Assembly (NCBI GenBank): GCA_944372665.1
Contig: CALVZV010000002.1
Span: forward strand, 1-64,000
Direction of reading: 5' to 3'
Source: an uncultured Clostridia bacterium
GTDB lineage: Bacteria; Bacillota; Clostridia; Christensenellales; DTU072
DNA length: 64,000 bases
Part shown: in pieces, positions 43,628 through 51,820 of the stretch
Layout: the number at the start of each line of letters is the position of its first letter
Position numbering within the stretch: position 1 is the first letter of the stretch
Translations under genes and position numbers: made by a program
Notes under the pieces: model-generated
The model's input: only the letters and a program-made list of their open reading frames with translations
Databases searched by the model: none
Told to the model about the DNA's origin: nothing

Positions 43628-45085
43628 ATGAAAAAGAAAACGGTTATATCGGTTGTGGCTGTGATCATGCTGGTGGCGCTGACGTGCGCGGTGCTGGCAG
43701 GTTGCAACAAGACTTATAAACGCGACGCATTGGCAAATTCGCCCACCGGCGATTCGCCCGTTACCGGCAACGGCGGCATGGCGGTCAGGGTCGGCGATTA
43801 TCTTTATTTTATAAACGGTTATGCCGGTCAGGACGCCGCCAACGAATTCGGCGAAGTCGTCAAGGGCGCGATAATGCGCGTAAAATTCGACGCCTCGGGC
43901 AATCCCGATGTTTCGACGGTGGAAACCGTCGTTCCCAAGAACGTCTACAACACTTCCGCTACCTCGTCTTTGGTGGTCAGAAGCGGATATATCTATTTCA
44001 CGACGCCTTCGGACAAGAGCGACTCGGACGGCAACGCCAAGACTTCGGAAATGGTCCTGATGCGTTCGACGCTGGACGGCGCTAAAACCGAAACGATCGC
44101 CGAATTTTCGGACTATACCCCTAATTACAGGGTTTCCGCCAACTATATCGTTTATGTCAATTCGGCTTCCGAGCTGCATCTTATCGATCTTAACGCAAAG
44201 CGCTTTACCGATACCGTGATCGATACGGAAGTAAGTTCTTTCACGGTGCCCGACTATGCCGACGCGTATAACACGATGGAGGACGTCGTTTTCTATCTTA
44301 AGAGCGCGGAGGGCGCGTACGCCACGCACAATATAGTGTACGCGTATAAAGCCGGCGGTTCTCCCAAGGCGGTCATCGACGGGCTCGGTTCCTACCCCGC
44401 CGCGGAGCTGCCGCATCCGGGCGGCTACAAGATCAGTCTGCTCGACGTTACTTTCGACGGTGACGGGCTGAGGCTGGAGTACACCAAGAGCGATTCCGGC
44501 GCCAACACCAAGTCCACGGGCGTATATTCGTACCTGTTCGACGCGACGCTGTCGTTCAATTCCGCCGCCGAGGTACGCTACACCACGGGAGCGACCTACA
44601 CTTCGCTGTGGTATCTGGATTCCGAGAACATACTGGCCGTCGATTCCGATTCGATAGACTTCATTTTCAAGAAAGGCGACTCCTGGGAAATCAGGCGTAA
44701 CCTCGTCGAAGTTTCTTCCGTCAGCATACTGAACGCTTCGATGACGGCATCCGCCGAGTCTGCGGACGTAGTAACGCTAAGGATCGATTATATCAATTCC
44801 AGCAAGGTCTACGGCATTTCGCTGGTACTCGACAAAAACGATACCGCTAACCTCGACTACGATTCCGTGGAATTGCTGTTCGATTCCAAGTACGCGACCG
44901 ACTGGCTGTCGCTCGATCTTGTAGGGAATACGGTATATTTCTTCAATTCAGACGTTTTGAACAACATTTATTATGTCAATCTCGATACGGTTGACCCGCG
45001 TGACGCCAGCTCCAGGATCGCGAAGCGTCTCGGCGTATTCAGTCCCGAGGACGTTATAGGGATGCTGGAGTCCGTTTCCGAATAG
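43628..45085 (+). CDS. Lipoprotein with probable beta-propeller (DUF5050-like)
   Basis: 485 residues from the ATG at 43628, chosen because it starts the lipoprotein signal 'MKKKTVISVVAVIMLVAL' and has ACGGAG upstream; the frame itself is open from 43592. The lipobox is LAGC, so the mature protein is lipidated at that Cys (about residue 28). The rest is beta-rich with repeating 'VGDYLYFINGYAG', 'RSGYIYFTTPSDK' and 'GNTVYFFNSDVLN' units, which resemble the DUF5050/six-bladed propeller repeats common in Clostridial surface lipoproteins. No catalytic motif is seen. Function is unknown; ligand binding or cell-wall sensing is a guess. Confidence 0.78.
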   Translation: MKKKTVISVVAVIMLVALTCAVLAGCNKTYKRDALANSPTGDSPVTGNGGMAVRVGDYLYFINGYAGQDAANEFGEVVKGAIMRVKFDASGNPDVSTVETVVPKNVYNTSATSSLVVRSGYIYFTTPSDKSDSDGNAKTSEMVLMRSTLDGAKTETIAEFSDYTPNYRVSANYIVYVNSASELHLIDLNAKRFTDTVIDTEVSSFTVPDYADAYNTMEDVVFYLKSAEGAYATHNIVYAYKAGGSPKAVIDGLGSYPAAELPHPGGYKISLLDVTFDGDGLRLEYTKSDSGANTKSTGVYSYLFDATLSFNSAAEVRYTTGATYTSLWYLDSENILAVDSDSIDFIFKKGDSWEIRRNLVEVSSVSILNASMTASAESADVVTLRIDYINSSKVYGISLVLDKNDTANLDYDSVELLFDSKYATDWLSLDLVGNTVYFFNSDVLNNIYYVNLDTVDPRDASSRIAKRLGVFSPEDVIGMLESVSE

Positions 45086-45115
45086 GTCAGCACAGAGCTG
45101 TATCAGATAAGTATG

Positions 45116-45142
45116 AAGCGGCGGACAAGCCGCCGCTTTTTA
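45116..45142 (+). terminator. Terminator of the lipoprotein gene
   Basis: Stem AAGCGGCGG / CCGCCGCTT with an ACAAG-type loop, followed by TTTT. Confidence 0.85.
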
Positions 45143-45230
45143 ACAATCAAACGGGCGTATTTCCCGAATAGCGGTTTTCCTTATAAATCAATATCGAACG
45201 TGTCGCTATACGGAGGCGGAGGACAAAAAT

Positions 45231-45923
45231 ATGGATAACAGACCCAAGGTACCGGAAAGCTGCTTTTTCAAGGGTAGCTACAATCCTGTTTTCGAAGCAG
45301 AGATCCTGAAATGCAAGGACAAGTGTTTCCGCTACAATTCCCTGATGCCGTCCGACCTGGAGGGAAAGGAGACTCTGATCAGACAGATCGTCGGCAAAGC
45401 GGGTAAAGGCGCGGTGATCACTCCGCCGTTCTGGTGCGATTACGGATACAATATTATCGTGGGCGACAACTTTTATTCCAATCATAACCTCGTCATCAAC
45501 GACGGACTGCCGGTGAAGTTCGGCGACAACGTGTTTATAGCCCCGAACTGTACTTTCACGACGGCGGAGCACGCTTTGGACCCCGAAATGCGCAAGGAGG
45601 GCATAGAGATAGCCAAACCGATAACGGTGGGGGACAACGTGTGGATAGGGGCGGGGTCGATAGTGCTTGCGGGAGCCGTGATAGGAAGCGATACCGTCAT
45701 AGGAGCCGGCTCCGTAGTCAAAGGCGAAATACCATCGGGCGTTATAGCGGTAGGCGTGCCGTGCAAGGTAAAAAGAAAGATCACCGAGGAGGACAAAACA
45801 CGCTATCCGATGTATGAGGGCGAATATGTCTGGACAAAACCGAACGCGGATTATTTATACCAGAACGAGGGCGAAAAAAGTTTTTCTTCGGCTTCTTCCT
45901 CGGAGCCGTTGAACAGGCTGTAG
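45231..45923 (+). CDS. Maltose/galactoside O-acetyltransferase family protein
   Basis: Hexapeptide-repeat sugar O-acetyltransferase (Maa/LacA type), 230 residues. An N-terminal helical maltose-acetyltransferase-like part ('DKCFRYNSLMPSDLEGKETL') precedes the beta-helix: 'PPFWCDYGYNIIVGDNFYSN' near residue 68, 'NCTFTTAEHALDPE' near 105 with the catalytic His, 'VGDNVWIGAGSIVLAGAVIG' near 132 and 'GVPCKVKRKI' near 178. The C-terminus runs about 30 residues past the usual end, and its final 73 bases overlap the end of the convergent radC gene. ACGGAGGCGGAGG precedes the ATG. The acceptor sugar is unknown. Confidence 0.88.
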   Translation: MDNRPKVPESCFFKGSYNPVFEAEILKCKDKCFRYNSLMPSDLEGKETLIRQIVGKAGKGAVITPPFWCDYGYNIIVGDNFYSNHNLVINDGLPVKFGDNVFIAPNCTFTTAEHALDPEMRKEGIEIAKPITVGDNVWIGAGSIVLAGAVIGSDTVIGAGSVVKGEIPSGVIAVGVPCKVKRKITEEDKTRYPMYEGEYVWTKPNADYLYQNEGEKSFSSASSSEPLNRL

Positions 45924-46555
45924 TAACTGCCCATACCCGCGATGATTATATGATCCAAAAGCTTGATGCCGACCTTGGAAAGCGCTTCGCCCACGCGGCG
46001 GGTGCCGGTTTTGTCCGCGTCTGAGGGCACGGCGGCGCCGGAGGGGTGATTGTGCGCGATTATCACTCCCTCAGCTCCCGCTTTAAGAGCGTGGTCTATG
46101 ATGCGCCGCGTATTCAGGTCGCTTTCAGCCGTTTCGCCTTCGTTTATCAGGGCAATGTTAAGCAGTTTGCCGTTGACGCCCAGATACATCGCGTATACTC
46201 GTTCCTTTTTGCCGTAACCCAATAGCGGCGTAAGCGCTTCCGCTGCCTGCCAGCTGGTTTGGATCCTGCCTTCGCAAACATTGTTTTCGGCTGAATAGAT
46301 AAGAGGTTTGAATTGCGGAAAGGTCAGCGCCGCCAGCTTCGGCATGCCTTTTATGCTTTCCAGCTCCTCGACGGAAGCGTTGAAAACGGCTTTTAACGAA
46401 CCGAACTCCCGTAACAGTTCTCTGGCTATCGGCACGGTGTCGCGGCGCGGGATATACGGGTAAAGCAGAAATTCCAGCTTCTCGTGATCCGCCAGAATAT
46501 TTATTCCGCCCTTAGCCACTTTCTCTCTGACTCGCTGTCTTCTCCCTTCCGCCAT
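45851..46555 (-). CDS. radC: RadC/JAB-domain protein
   Basis: RadC family protein of uncertain cellular role (historically linked to DNA repair), 234 residues. An N-terminal helix-hairpin-helix part ('EELESIKGMPKLAALTFPQ' near residue 63) is followed by the JAMM metalloprotease-like domain with 'IAHNHPSGAAVPSDADKTGT' near residue 165, i.e. the HxHPSG...S..D motif. An upstream Glu is present in 'NEGETAESDLN'. GCAGGAG precedes the ATG. The last 24 codons lie antisense to the end of the acetyltransferase gene. It has its own promoter and a leader of about 130 bases. Confidence 0.92.
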   Translation of the reverse strand: MAEGRRQRVREKVAKGGINILADHEKLEFLLYPYIPRRDTVPIARELLREFGSLKAVFNASVEELESIKGMPKLAALTFPQFKPLIYSAENNVCEGRIQTSWQAAEALTPLLGYGKKERVYAMYLGVNGKLLNIALINEGETAESDLNTRRIIDHALKAGAEGVIIAHNHPSGAAVPSDADKTGTRRVGEALSKVGIKLLDHIIIAGMGSYYSLFNGSEEEAEEKLFSPSFWYK

Positions 46556-46693
46556 ACGAACTCCTGCATATATCCGAAATATATTATTCCGGAGTTTGGG
46601 TAATCGAAGAAAGATTTTCGGTTACCTGTTCGAGCAAAATATAAGGACAATATTTCGCGCGCAAATTCCGACCCTTGGTTATATTTCAATTTA

Positions 46694-46722
46694 ATTATAT
46701 TATAAATCAAAGATATTTGCAA
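46694..46722 (-). promoter_or_regulatory. radC promoter
   Basis: Minus strand TTGCAA (46717-46722), 17-base spacer, TATAAT (46694-46699), immediately after the end of the glycan locus epimerase gene. Confidence 0.65.
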
Positions 46723-46744
46723 GAGCGAGGAGACGACGCCCGTA

Positions 46745-47638
46745 TCAATCGTTTTCCGTCGTCTTTAAGGTAACGTCTATCATATTGGTCAGCATTTGAG
46801 CATCGTCAACCGTGGAAGTCCATCCGGTATCTTCGGACAAAGCTTCGATATTCAGAGGCGTAAATGGTACGATATCTTTATCGTAGAATTCTATAGACGG
46901 CTCCGGAAAACCATATTTTTCGTGCAGCAACCTGGCGGTAAGTTGAGCCAGTATTCCTACAGTAGTAAATCTGCCTGGTCCAAGATTATAGACGCATCTC
47001 CAATTCCTGGGCAGGATGTCGATAAGGCTTATCAGTCCCGAAGCGGCGTCGGATGCGTCCATCAGAGATACTTTTTGGGCTGCACCGTAAACTTTTATTA
47101 AATTTGCGTTCAGAGCGTTGTTTATGAAAAACTGTGTGAAACGCTGTGGCATATTTAAAGAAGCCAGACGTACGTTTGTGAAATTCTGGCCGTCGTCAAA
47201 TACTGAATCCATTAGAATTTCCGTTGCAACTTTTACCACACCGTAATTGTCTTTGGGAGCGATCTCCGAATCCTCTTTTAAGGTACGGTAAAGCCCAGTC
47301 TGAGCATACACGCCCTGTGAAGACACGTTGATTATATTGTTTACGCCGGATTTTTTAAATGAATCGAACATCCGTTTTGTAAAATACAGACAGTCTGCCA
47401 AAGCGGCCGGGGAGTTATCTCTTGAAAACGCACAATGAATGACGGCGTCTATATCTTTTAAAGAGAAGGAATTGTCGAATATTTCTTCATTAGTTACGGA
47501 AGTTACATTCGAAAATTGCTCATAACGGACATGCTTTCTGCTTGCCGCTACAATATGCCAGTTGTCGCTGTCGGAAAGCTTATTGATGATTGAAGACCCC
47601 AAAAGACCGCCTGCGCCGGTTATTAAAACTTTTTTCAT
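46745..47638 (-). CDS. NAD-dependent epimerase/dehydratase (extended SDR)
   Basis: 297-residue nucleotide-sugar-type SDR enzyme. The cofactor motif is 'VLITGAGGLLGSSI' at the N-terminus (GxxGxxG); the catalytic pair is in 'NYGVVKVATEIL' near residue 130 (YxxxK), with the Ser in 'NVSSQGVY' near 105. Substrate-side sequence ('MDASDAASGLISLIDIL', near 193) is typical of UDP-glucose 4-epimerase-like proteins. It is the last gene of the minus-strand glycan operon, overlapping the upstream ATP-grasp stop by 4 bases. The reaction (epimerase, reductase or dehydratase) cannot be told. Confidence 0.85.
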   Translation of the reverse strand: MKKVLITGAGGLLGSSIINKLSDSDNWHIVAASRKHVRYEQFSNVTSVTNEEIFDNSFSLKDIDAVIHCAFSRDNSPAALADCLYFTKRMFDSFKKSGVNNIINVSSQGVYAQTGLYRTLKEDSEIAPKDNYGVVKVATEILMDSVFDDGQNFTNVRLASLNMPQRFTQFFINNALNANLIKVYGAAQKVSLMDASDAASGLISLIDILPRNWRCVYNLGPGRFTTVGILAQLTARLLHEKYGFPEPSIEFYDKDIVPFTPLNIEALSEDTGWTSTVDDAQMLTNMIDVTLKTTEND

Positions 47639-48945
47639 TTGTCGTATGCCGTCTCCCTTTCATTATATACGTTCAATCTGTCGGTATCGAATGGTAAAAA
47701 GAGCATATTGTTATCTGTGCAATCAGTTACTTTGACGTAATCCTGAATGGCTTTTATCGTGCTTTTAAGTTCGTCTAATGAGTCGCTGTTAATAAAAGCT
47801 CTGAATACGGACTGAGCCATCGAATTGTTCTCGTTTACTTTTTTCCCTACAGGTAAAAGGTACTGACAGTGAATCACGTCTTTAAGAGCGGAGCATGACG
47901 AGGCACCTTCCAAATGTGCAATCGTGCCTCCGTGGCAAGACATATTGAAAATGCACCAATAGTCTTTTCTGGAAACGTCATATTTTTTGAGACGATTGCC
48001 CATACTGCCCGTCAAAGCAAAATTTACAAGCATTTCCATATAGTTTTCTCCTGTGGCGGCAGAAATATTATAATAGTCCAGTAATGCGTTCATTCTGTAA
48101 CCGCATTCGAAAACCACGATTTTTTTGTCGTTGACAATGCCTTGGAAAAACAGACAACCGTTTTTGGTTCCGATATTGTTCAGCATCGAAACGATATGAG
48201 GATGGACCTGCGAAATATATTTATCGTAATATAGCGAAGGCGCGACGCTGGCGTCGAACTGCGCCGTTACGTTTTCGTGATCCAGAGTAGGAAATCTGTC
48301 GCGTAAACAACTTAAAACTATTTCTCCGTCCGAGATAGTATATACGGCGGTATATTCGATACCTTCGACGTATTCTTCTATGATATAGTCTTTGCTGGCG
48401 GATTCAGATAAAGCCAGCTGCACCGCTTCCAGCAGCTGCCGTTTGTTTTTGCATATCGTTATACCTTTTGCGGCGCATCCGTCCACGGGTTTGACAATAA
48501 GCGGAAATTCGAACGGTGCTGCTGTAAGAGAATCAATGCCCGAAACGAAGTATTCGCGCGGAACAGGTACGCCGTTTTTTATGCAAAGATTTTTGAAAAG
48601 CCGTTTCTGCTGACAGATTCGCCATTGGTCGAGCGTAAAATAACACGGCAGATTAAGCCTCGTGCAAAGCTCTCGAACGGCAAGGAGATTAATTTCGCTG
48701 ACTCCGCAAAATATACCGTTTATGTCGTTATTGCGTGCAAACTCTTCAAGTTTGTCGAAATCCTGTGTGCTTATCAGCACAGATTCGTCGGCAATTTGTT
48801 TTGCGGATGACTTTTCGACCGGTAAATAATCCGCAACAATTACATAACAGCCGTTTGCCTGCGCATATTTGACCATGCTGTCTGCGCCCAAGGAAGATCC
48901 AAGAATAAGAAGTTTTTTCCCGGTATATTTTTTGGTCTGTGTCAT
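47635..48945 (-). CDS. ATP-grasp ligase-type enzyme, glycan locus (first of three)
   Basis: 436-residue ATP-grasp protein of the carbamoyl-phosphate-synthase-like type: a pre-ATP-grasp Rossmann part ('KLLILGSSLGADSMVKYAQ'), an ATP-binding lysine in 'FPLIVKPVDGCAAKGI' near residue 155, 'DYIIEEYVEGIEYT' near 190, and a metal/phosphate region 'VVFECGYRMNA' near 290 that keeps Glu and Arg. A further 130 residues beyond the grasp fold contain several Cys ('MSCHGGTIAHLEGASSCSAL'). Such enzymes join a carboxylate to an amine, so attachment of an amino acid or acyl group to an amino sugar is plausible but inferred. Confidence 0.82.
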   Translation of the reverse strand: MTQTKKYTGKKLLILGSSLGADSMVKYAQANGCYVIVADYLPVEKSSAKQIADESVLISTQDFDKLEEFARNNDINGIFCGVSEINLLAVRELCTRLNLPCYFTLDQWRICQQKRLFKNLCIKNGVPVPREYFVSGIDSLTAAPFEFPLIVKPVDGCAAKGITICKNKRQLLEAVQLALSESASKDYIIEEYVEGIEYTAVYTISDGEIVLSCLRDRFPTLDHENVTAQFDASVAPSLYYDKYISQVHPHIVSMLNNIGTKNGCLFFQGIVNDKKIVVFECGYRMNALLDYYNISAATGENYMEMLVNFALTGSMGNRLKKYDVSRKDYWCIFNMSCHGGTIAHLEGASSCSALKDVIHCQYLLPVGKKVNENNSMAQSVFRAFINSDSLDELKSTIKAIQDYVKVTDCTDNNMLFLPFDTDRLNVYNERETAYDK

Positions 48946-48955
48946 AATATTTGCC

Positions 48956-50854
48956 TCAGTTCAATATATTGCTTTCCGTGAACCTCAAATCTATATTATT
49001 GTTGTCGGGTATATCGCGTACTACTTTTGCGTCGTCGGCTATTATTGCGCCGTTACCGATCTTTATGCCCGCGGCGATATGTACGCGTTTGCCGATAGTA
49101 ACGTAATTGCCGATCGTTGCATATTTTTCTATTGTCGTGCCGCGATCTATGGTGACATAGTTTCCGATAACCACGCCTCTTTCGATACGACCGCCGAAAA
49201 TATATGTGTGAGCGCCGATTTTGGTTCCGTAATTTATATCTGCCGACGGTCCGAAAAGACACCCCATTCCTACAGATTTGACCGTGCAAACAGCCCCGGG
49301 ATATGCGTAATTTCTAAATAATGCGCCCCTAGATAACAATACTTTCGCGAACATTTCGCGTTCGTAGGGATTTTCGACTGCGGACAGATACATTACGTTA
49401 TCCACGCGTGCGGTTTCCGGAGTTCCGATCGAATCCTCTTCAAAAGTATCGCATTCCACTGACTTTTTATAACCGCAAAAACCGTAAACGAACCATCTTG
49501 TTTTTTTCAGATTGTCGTTTTCAAGGGCATAGTTGAGTCCTATGGCTAAATCGCCTGTTCCCATTATGACAATATTGCGGCAGTCTTTTAATATCGTACC
49601 TTTTTTCTGCAGCATGTAGCGTTTCAGGCAAAGATAATTCAGTTTTCTTTTTTTAACGGCTTTGTGTTCAGCCAATATTTCTTTTGCTCTTTCTCCGATT
49701 TCCGATTCGTTTATCGGATCAGGCGCCGTGTCGCTGAATCCCAATTTGTATGCGACGTCGTCGAATAAGAATTCCCATCTTTTATAGGCGCAGTCGGGAT
49801 GATACGATTTACATATAAATTCAGCCACTTTGTCGGAGCAGGTTTGAGGTTTGCAAAACTCCTTATAACTCATATCGCGTATAGATTCCGTCGGAAACAC
49901 TTTTATGCCGTTTTCGTTAAAGAAATGATATAAGGGGCTTTTTTGGGGTAAAAATACTTTGTTGCCGAAAAGCAGCAGCCTTATTATGTTGCCCAAGGCA
50001 TTTTGCCTTAAAGCGCCGAAAATACTGATATCAACGTTCCATAGCAGTTCGTCGTATTCTTCGATCGGCATAAGTTTTAAAATCGGTATGGCTCTTTCTC
50101 CGAATACGCTTGTTGCATAATTAACGACGTTTTCTTTATAGTGCGGCGTTATATTTGTCCAGTCGTTGCCGTATGAAAGCGGCAGTAGAACGCGGATGTT
50201 GCTTTCGTCTTTGTATTTGCTTATAGCCTGCAACAGTTTTAAATGATTGTTGAAAGTATATGCGTTGTGCGCGATCTGTACGTAAACTCTACCATTGTTT
50301 CTGGGTGCAGGATTACGCAACGACAGCAGCCGATCAAACGTATCTTTTCCCAGCGGTTTAAATATCGTATATACGTTCTTTTTTGCGTCGCTGAATTTTT
50401 CGATATAAATTTCTTTGTCTTCCGGCGTTAGACATACGACGAAAGGAATTCTTTTTCTGATGCTTTTATTTAATATGTTTACGACGAACGACGTAAAACT
50501 TTTATCTTCGCGGATAAAATTGATAAGATCTATCCCGTGTATTATCCAAACCGTTTTTTTGAGGAACGAAGGATGCAAGAACAAAAGGAGCGACTGAGTT
50601 CCGGGACATATCAATCCGTGCCATATTATGACGTCGGCTTGCCGCATTTCTTCGCATAATTTATTGTAGTTTTGCCGTTTGGAAGAACCATTTAACTCTG
50701 CTATGTTACCGCAATTAAACAATTCGCGGTCTGCACCGACGCTTTTATCCCAAAGCAGAAATCTGTGTTCATCCGCAGGACGATGCTCTCTAACCATATT
50801 GATGAAGGTGTTCATCATTCTTTTGCTCGGCATACAGATATGTAGAAATTTCAT
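48956..50854 (-). CDS. Fusion of a WecF-like (GT56) 4-amino-sugar transferase with a PglD/NeuD-like acetyltransferase
   Basis: 632 residues in two parts. Residues 1 to about 370 follow the 4-acetamido-4,6-dideoxyhexose transferase family (WecF, GT56): 'ADVIIWHGLICPGTQSLLLF', 'VYVQIAHNAYTFNNHLKLL' and 'FGALRQNALGNIIRLLLFG' are its marks. Residues about 415-632 are a PglD/NeuD-like N- or O-acetyltransferase: Rossmann-like 'NIVIMGTGDLAIGLNYAL', then a left-handed beta-helix of (I/V)GxxxxI repeats ('TYIFGGRIERGVVIGNYVTI'). The operon context (dTDP-4-amino sugar genes divergent) suggests the C-terminal part acetylates the sugar amine and the N-terminal part moves the sugar to a lipid carrier. The C-terminal repeat coils are intact; the usual acetyltransferase His is not certain. 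Confidence 0.78.
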   Translation of the reverse strand: MKFLHICMPSKRMMNTFINMVREHRPADEHRFLLWDKSVGADRELFNCGNIAELNGSSKRQNYNKLCEEMRQADVIIWHGLICPGTQSLLLFLHPSFLKKTVWIIHGIDLINFIREDKSFTSFVVNILNKSIRKRIPFVVCLTPEDKEIYIEKFSDAKKNVYTIFKPLGKDTFDRLLSLRNPAPRNNGRVYVQIAHNAYTFNNHLKLLQAISKYKDESNIRVLLPLSYGNDWTNITPHYKENVVNYATSVFGERAIPILKLMPIEEYDELLWNVDISIFGALRQNALGNIIRLLLFGNKVFLPQKSPLYHFFNENGIKVFPTESIRDMSYKEFCKPQTCSDKVAEFICKSYHPDCAYKRWEFLFDDVAYKLGFSDTAPDPINESEIGERAKEILAEHKAVKKRKLNYLCLKRYMLQKKGTILKDCRNIVIMGTGDLAIGLNYALENDNLKKTRWFVYGFCGYKKSVECDTFEEDSIGTPETARVDNVMYLSAVENPYEREMFAKVLLSRGALFRNYAYPGAVCTVKSVGMGCLFGPSADINYGTKIGAHTYIFGGRIERGVVIGNYVTIDRGTTIEKYATIGNYVTIGKRVHIAAGIKIGNGAIIADDAKVVRDIPDNNNIDLRFTESNILN

Positions 50855-50875
50855 ATAGGAGCGCTCCTTTGAGAT

Positions 50876-51814
50876 TTATCTTGAACAGGTCAGTTTGGTA
50901 AATATTTTTTTCACAAGCCAGACAGGGGAATATATCAATATAGGAAACAATTTCCCGTTTTCACTTTTTATAGATCGAATAACATTCAAAGCGTTTTTAT
51001 CGCCACAAATATATTTTGCGACAGCACTTAAAAATAAGTCACGCCTATACTGTTCAAAGCGGACTGGTTTACCGAAGATATCACTACAGAACAATTCCAA
51101 ATTATGCGTAATATCGTATTCGGACATTGTTCTTGCTTTTTCGGAAGAAGTGATACTTTGTTCGACAACTCTATACACGCTCATTGTCTCTTTTATCAAA
51201 CCGAAGTCGCCATAGGACAAAAAAAGCGCCATTGAAAATCTATCGGTAAGTTTCAAAAAAGCGTACTTTTCCAGCAAATCGATATTTTTTCGCTCTAAAA
51301 AAATGTTTTTTCTTAAAAAGGTGCTCGGCTGACCCGGCAAATAGTGTCCTTTGAAATCTTTAAAAGAAAATCTTTGTCGTTCTTTGACAAAGCTGATTCT
51401 CTGTTTTACGATTGCCTTGTCTTTTTCGTTAACAACCTTAAATTTATGAGTACAACCGATAAATTCCGGGTGTGTTTCAAGAAAATCAACTTGCTTTTGA
51501 AGCTTCATTGGATCCGTCCAATAGTCATCTCCGTCCAAAAGCGCTAAATATTTACCTCGTGTTTCTCTTAGCAGTAACAGATAATTTTGGGCGGCTCCGA
51601 TATTTTCGGTTCGCCAAAACACACGAATTTCCGGGTGCTTTTTCGAATACGCTTTTAGTATTTGCGACGTATTATCGTTTGACATATCGTCGCCGATTAA
51701 GATTTCTACGTCAAAATTGCATTGTTGAGCGCATACGCTGTCCAATGCTTTTTGGATAAATGAATGGCTGTTAAAAGTTGCCATTATTATGCTAACAAAA
51801 GGTGACGAGTCCAT
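50876..51814 (-). CDS. Family 2 glycosyltransferase
   Basis: 312-residue inverting GT-A glycosyltransferase. N-terminal 'VSIIMATFNSHSFIQKALDS' is the usual GT2 start; 'VEILIGDDMSNDNTSQIL' near residue 35 and 'KYLALLDGDDYWTDPMKLQK' near 90 hold the nucleotide-sugar and DxD metal sites. A C-terminal part lacks long membrane helices but ends with a hydrophobic, basic stretch ('LIYSPVWLVKKIFTKLT'), so it probably sits on the membrane surface. It lies 6 bases after the ATP-grasp gene in the same operon. Donor and acceptor are unknown. Confidence 0.9.
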   Translation of the reverse strand: MDSSPFVSIIMATFNSHSFIQKALDSVCAQQCNFDVEILIGDDMSNDNTSQILKAYSKKHPEIRVFWRTENIGAAQNYLLLLRETRGKYLALLDGDDYWTDPMKLQKQVDFLETHPEFIGCTHKFKVVNEKDKAIVKQRISFVKERQRFSFKDFKGHYLPGQPSTFLRKNIFLERKNIDLLEKYAFLKLTDRFSMALFLSYGDFGLIKETMSVYRVVEQSITSSEKARTMSEYDITHNLELFCSDIFGKPVRFEQYRRDLFLSAVAKYICGDKNALNVIRSIKSENGKLFPILIYSPVWLVKKIFTKLTCSR

Positions 51815-51820
51815 CCTTGC

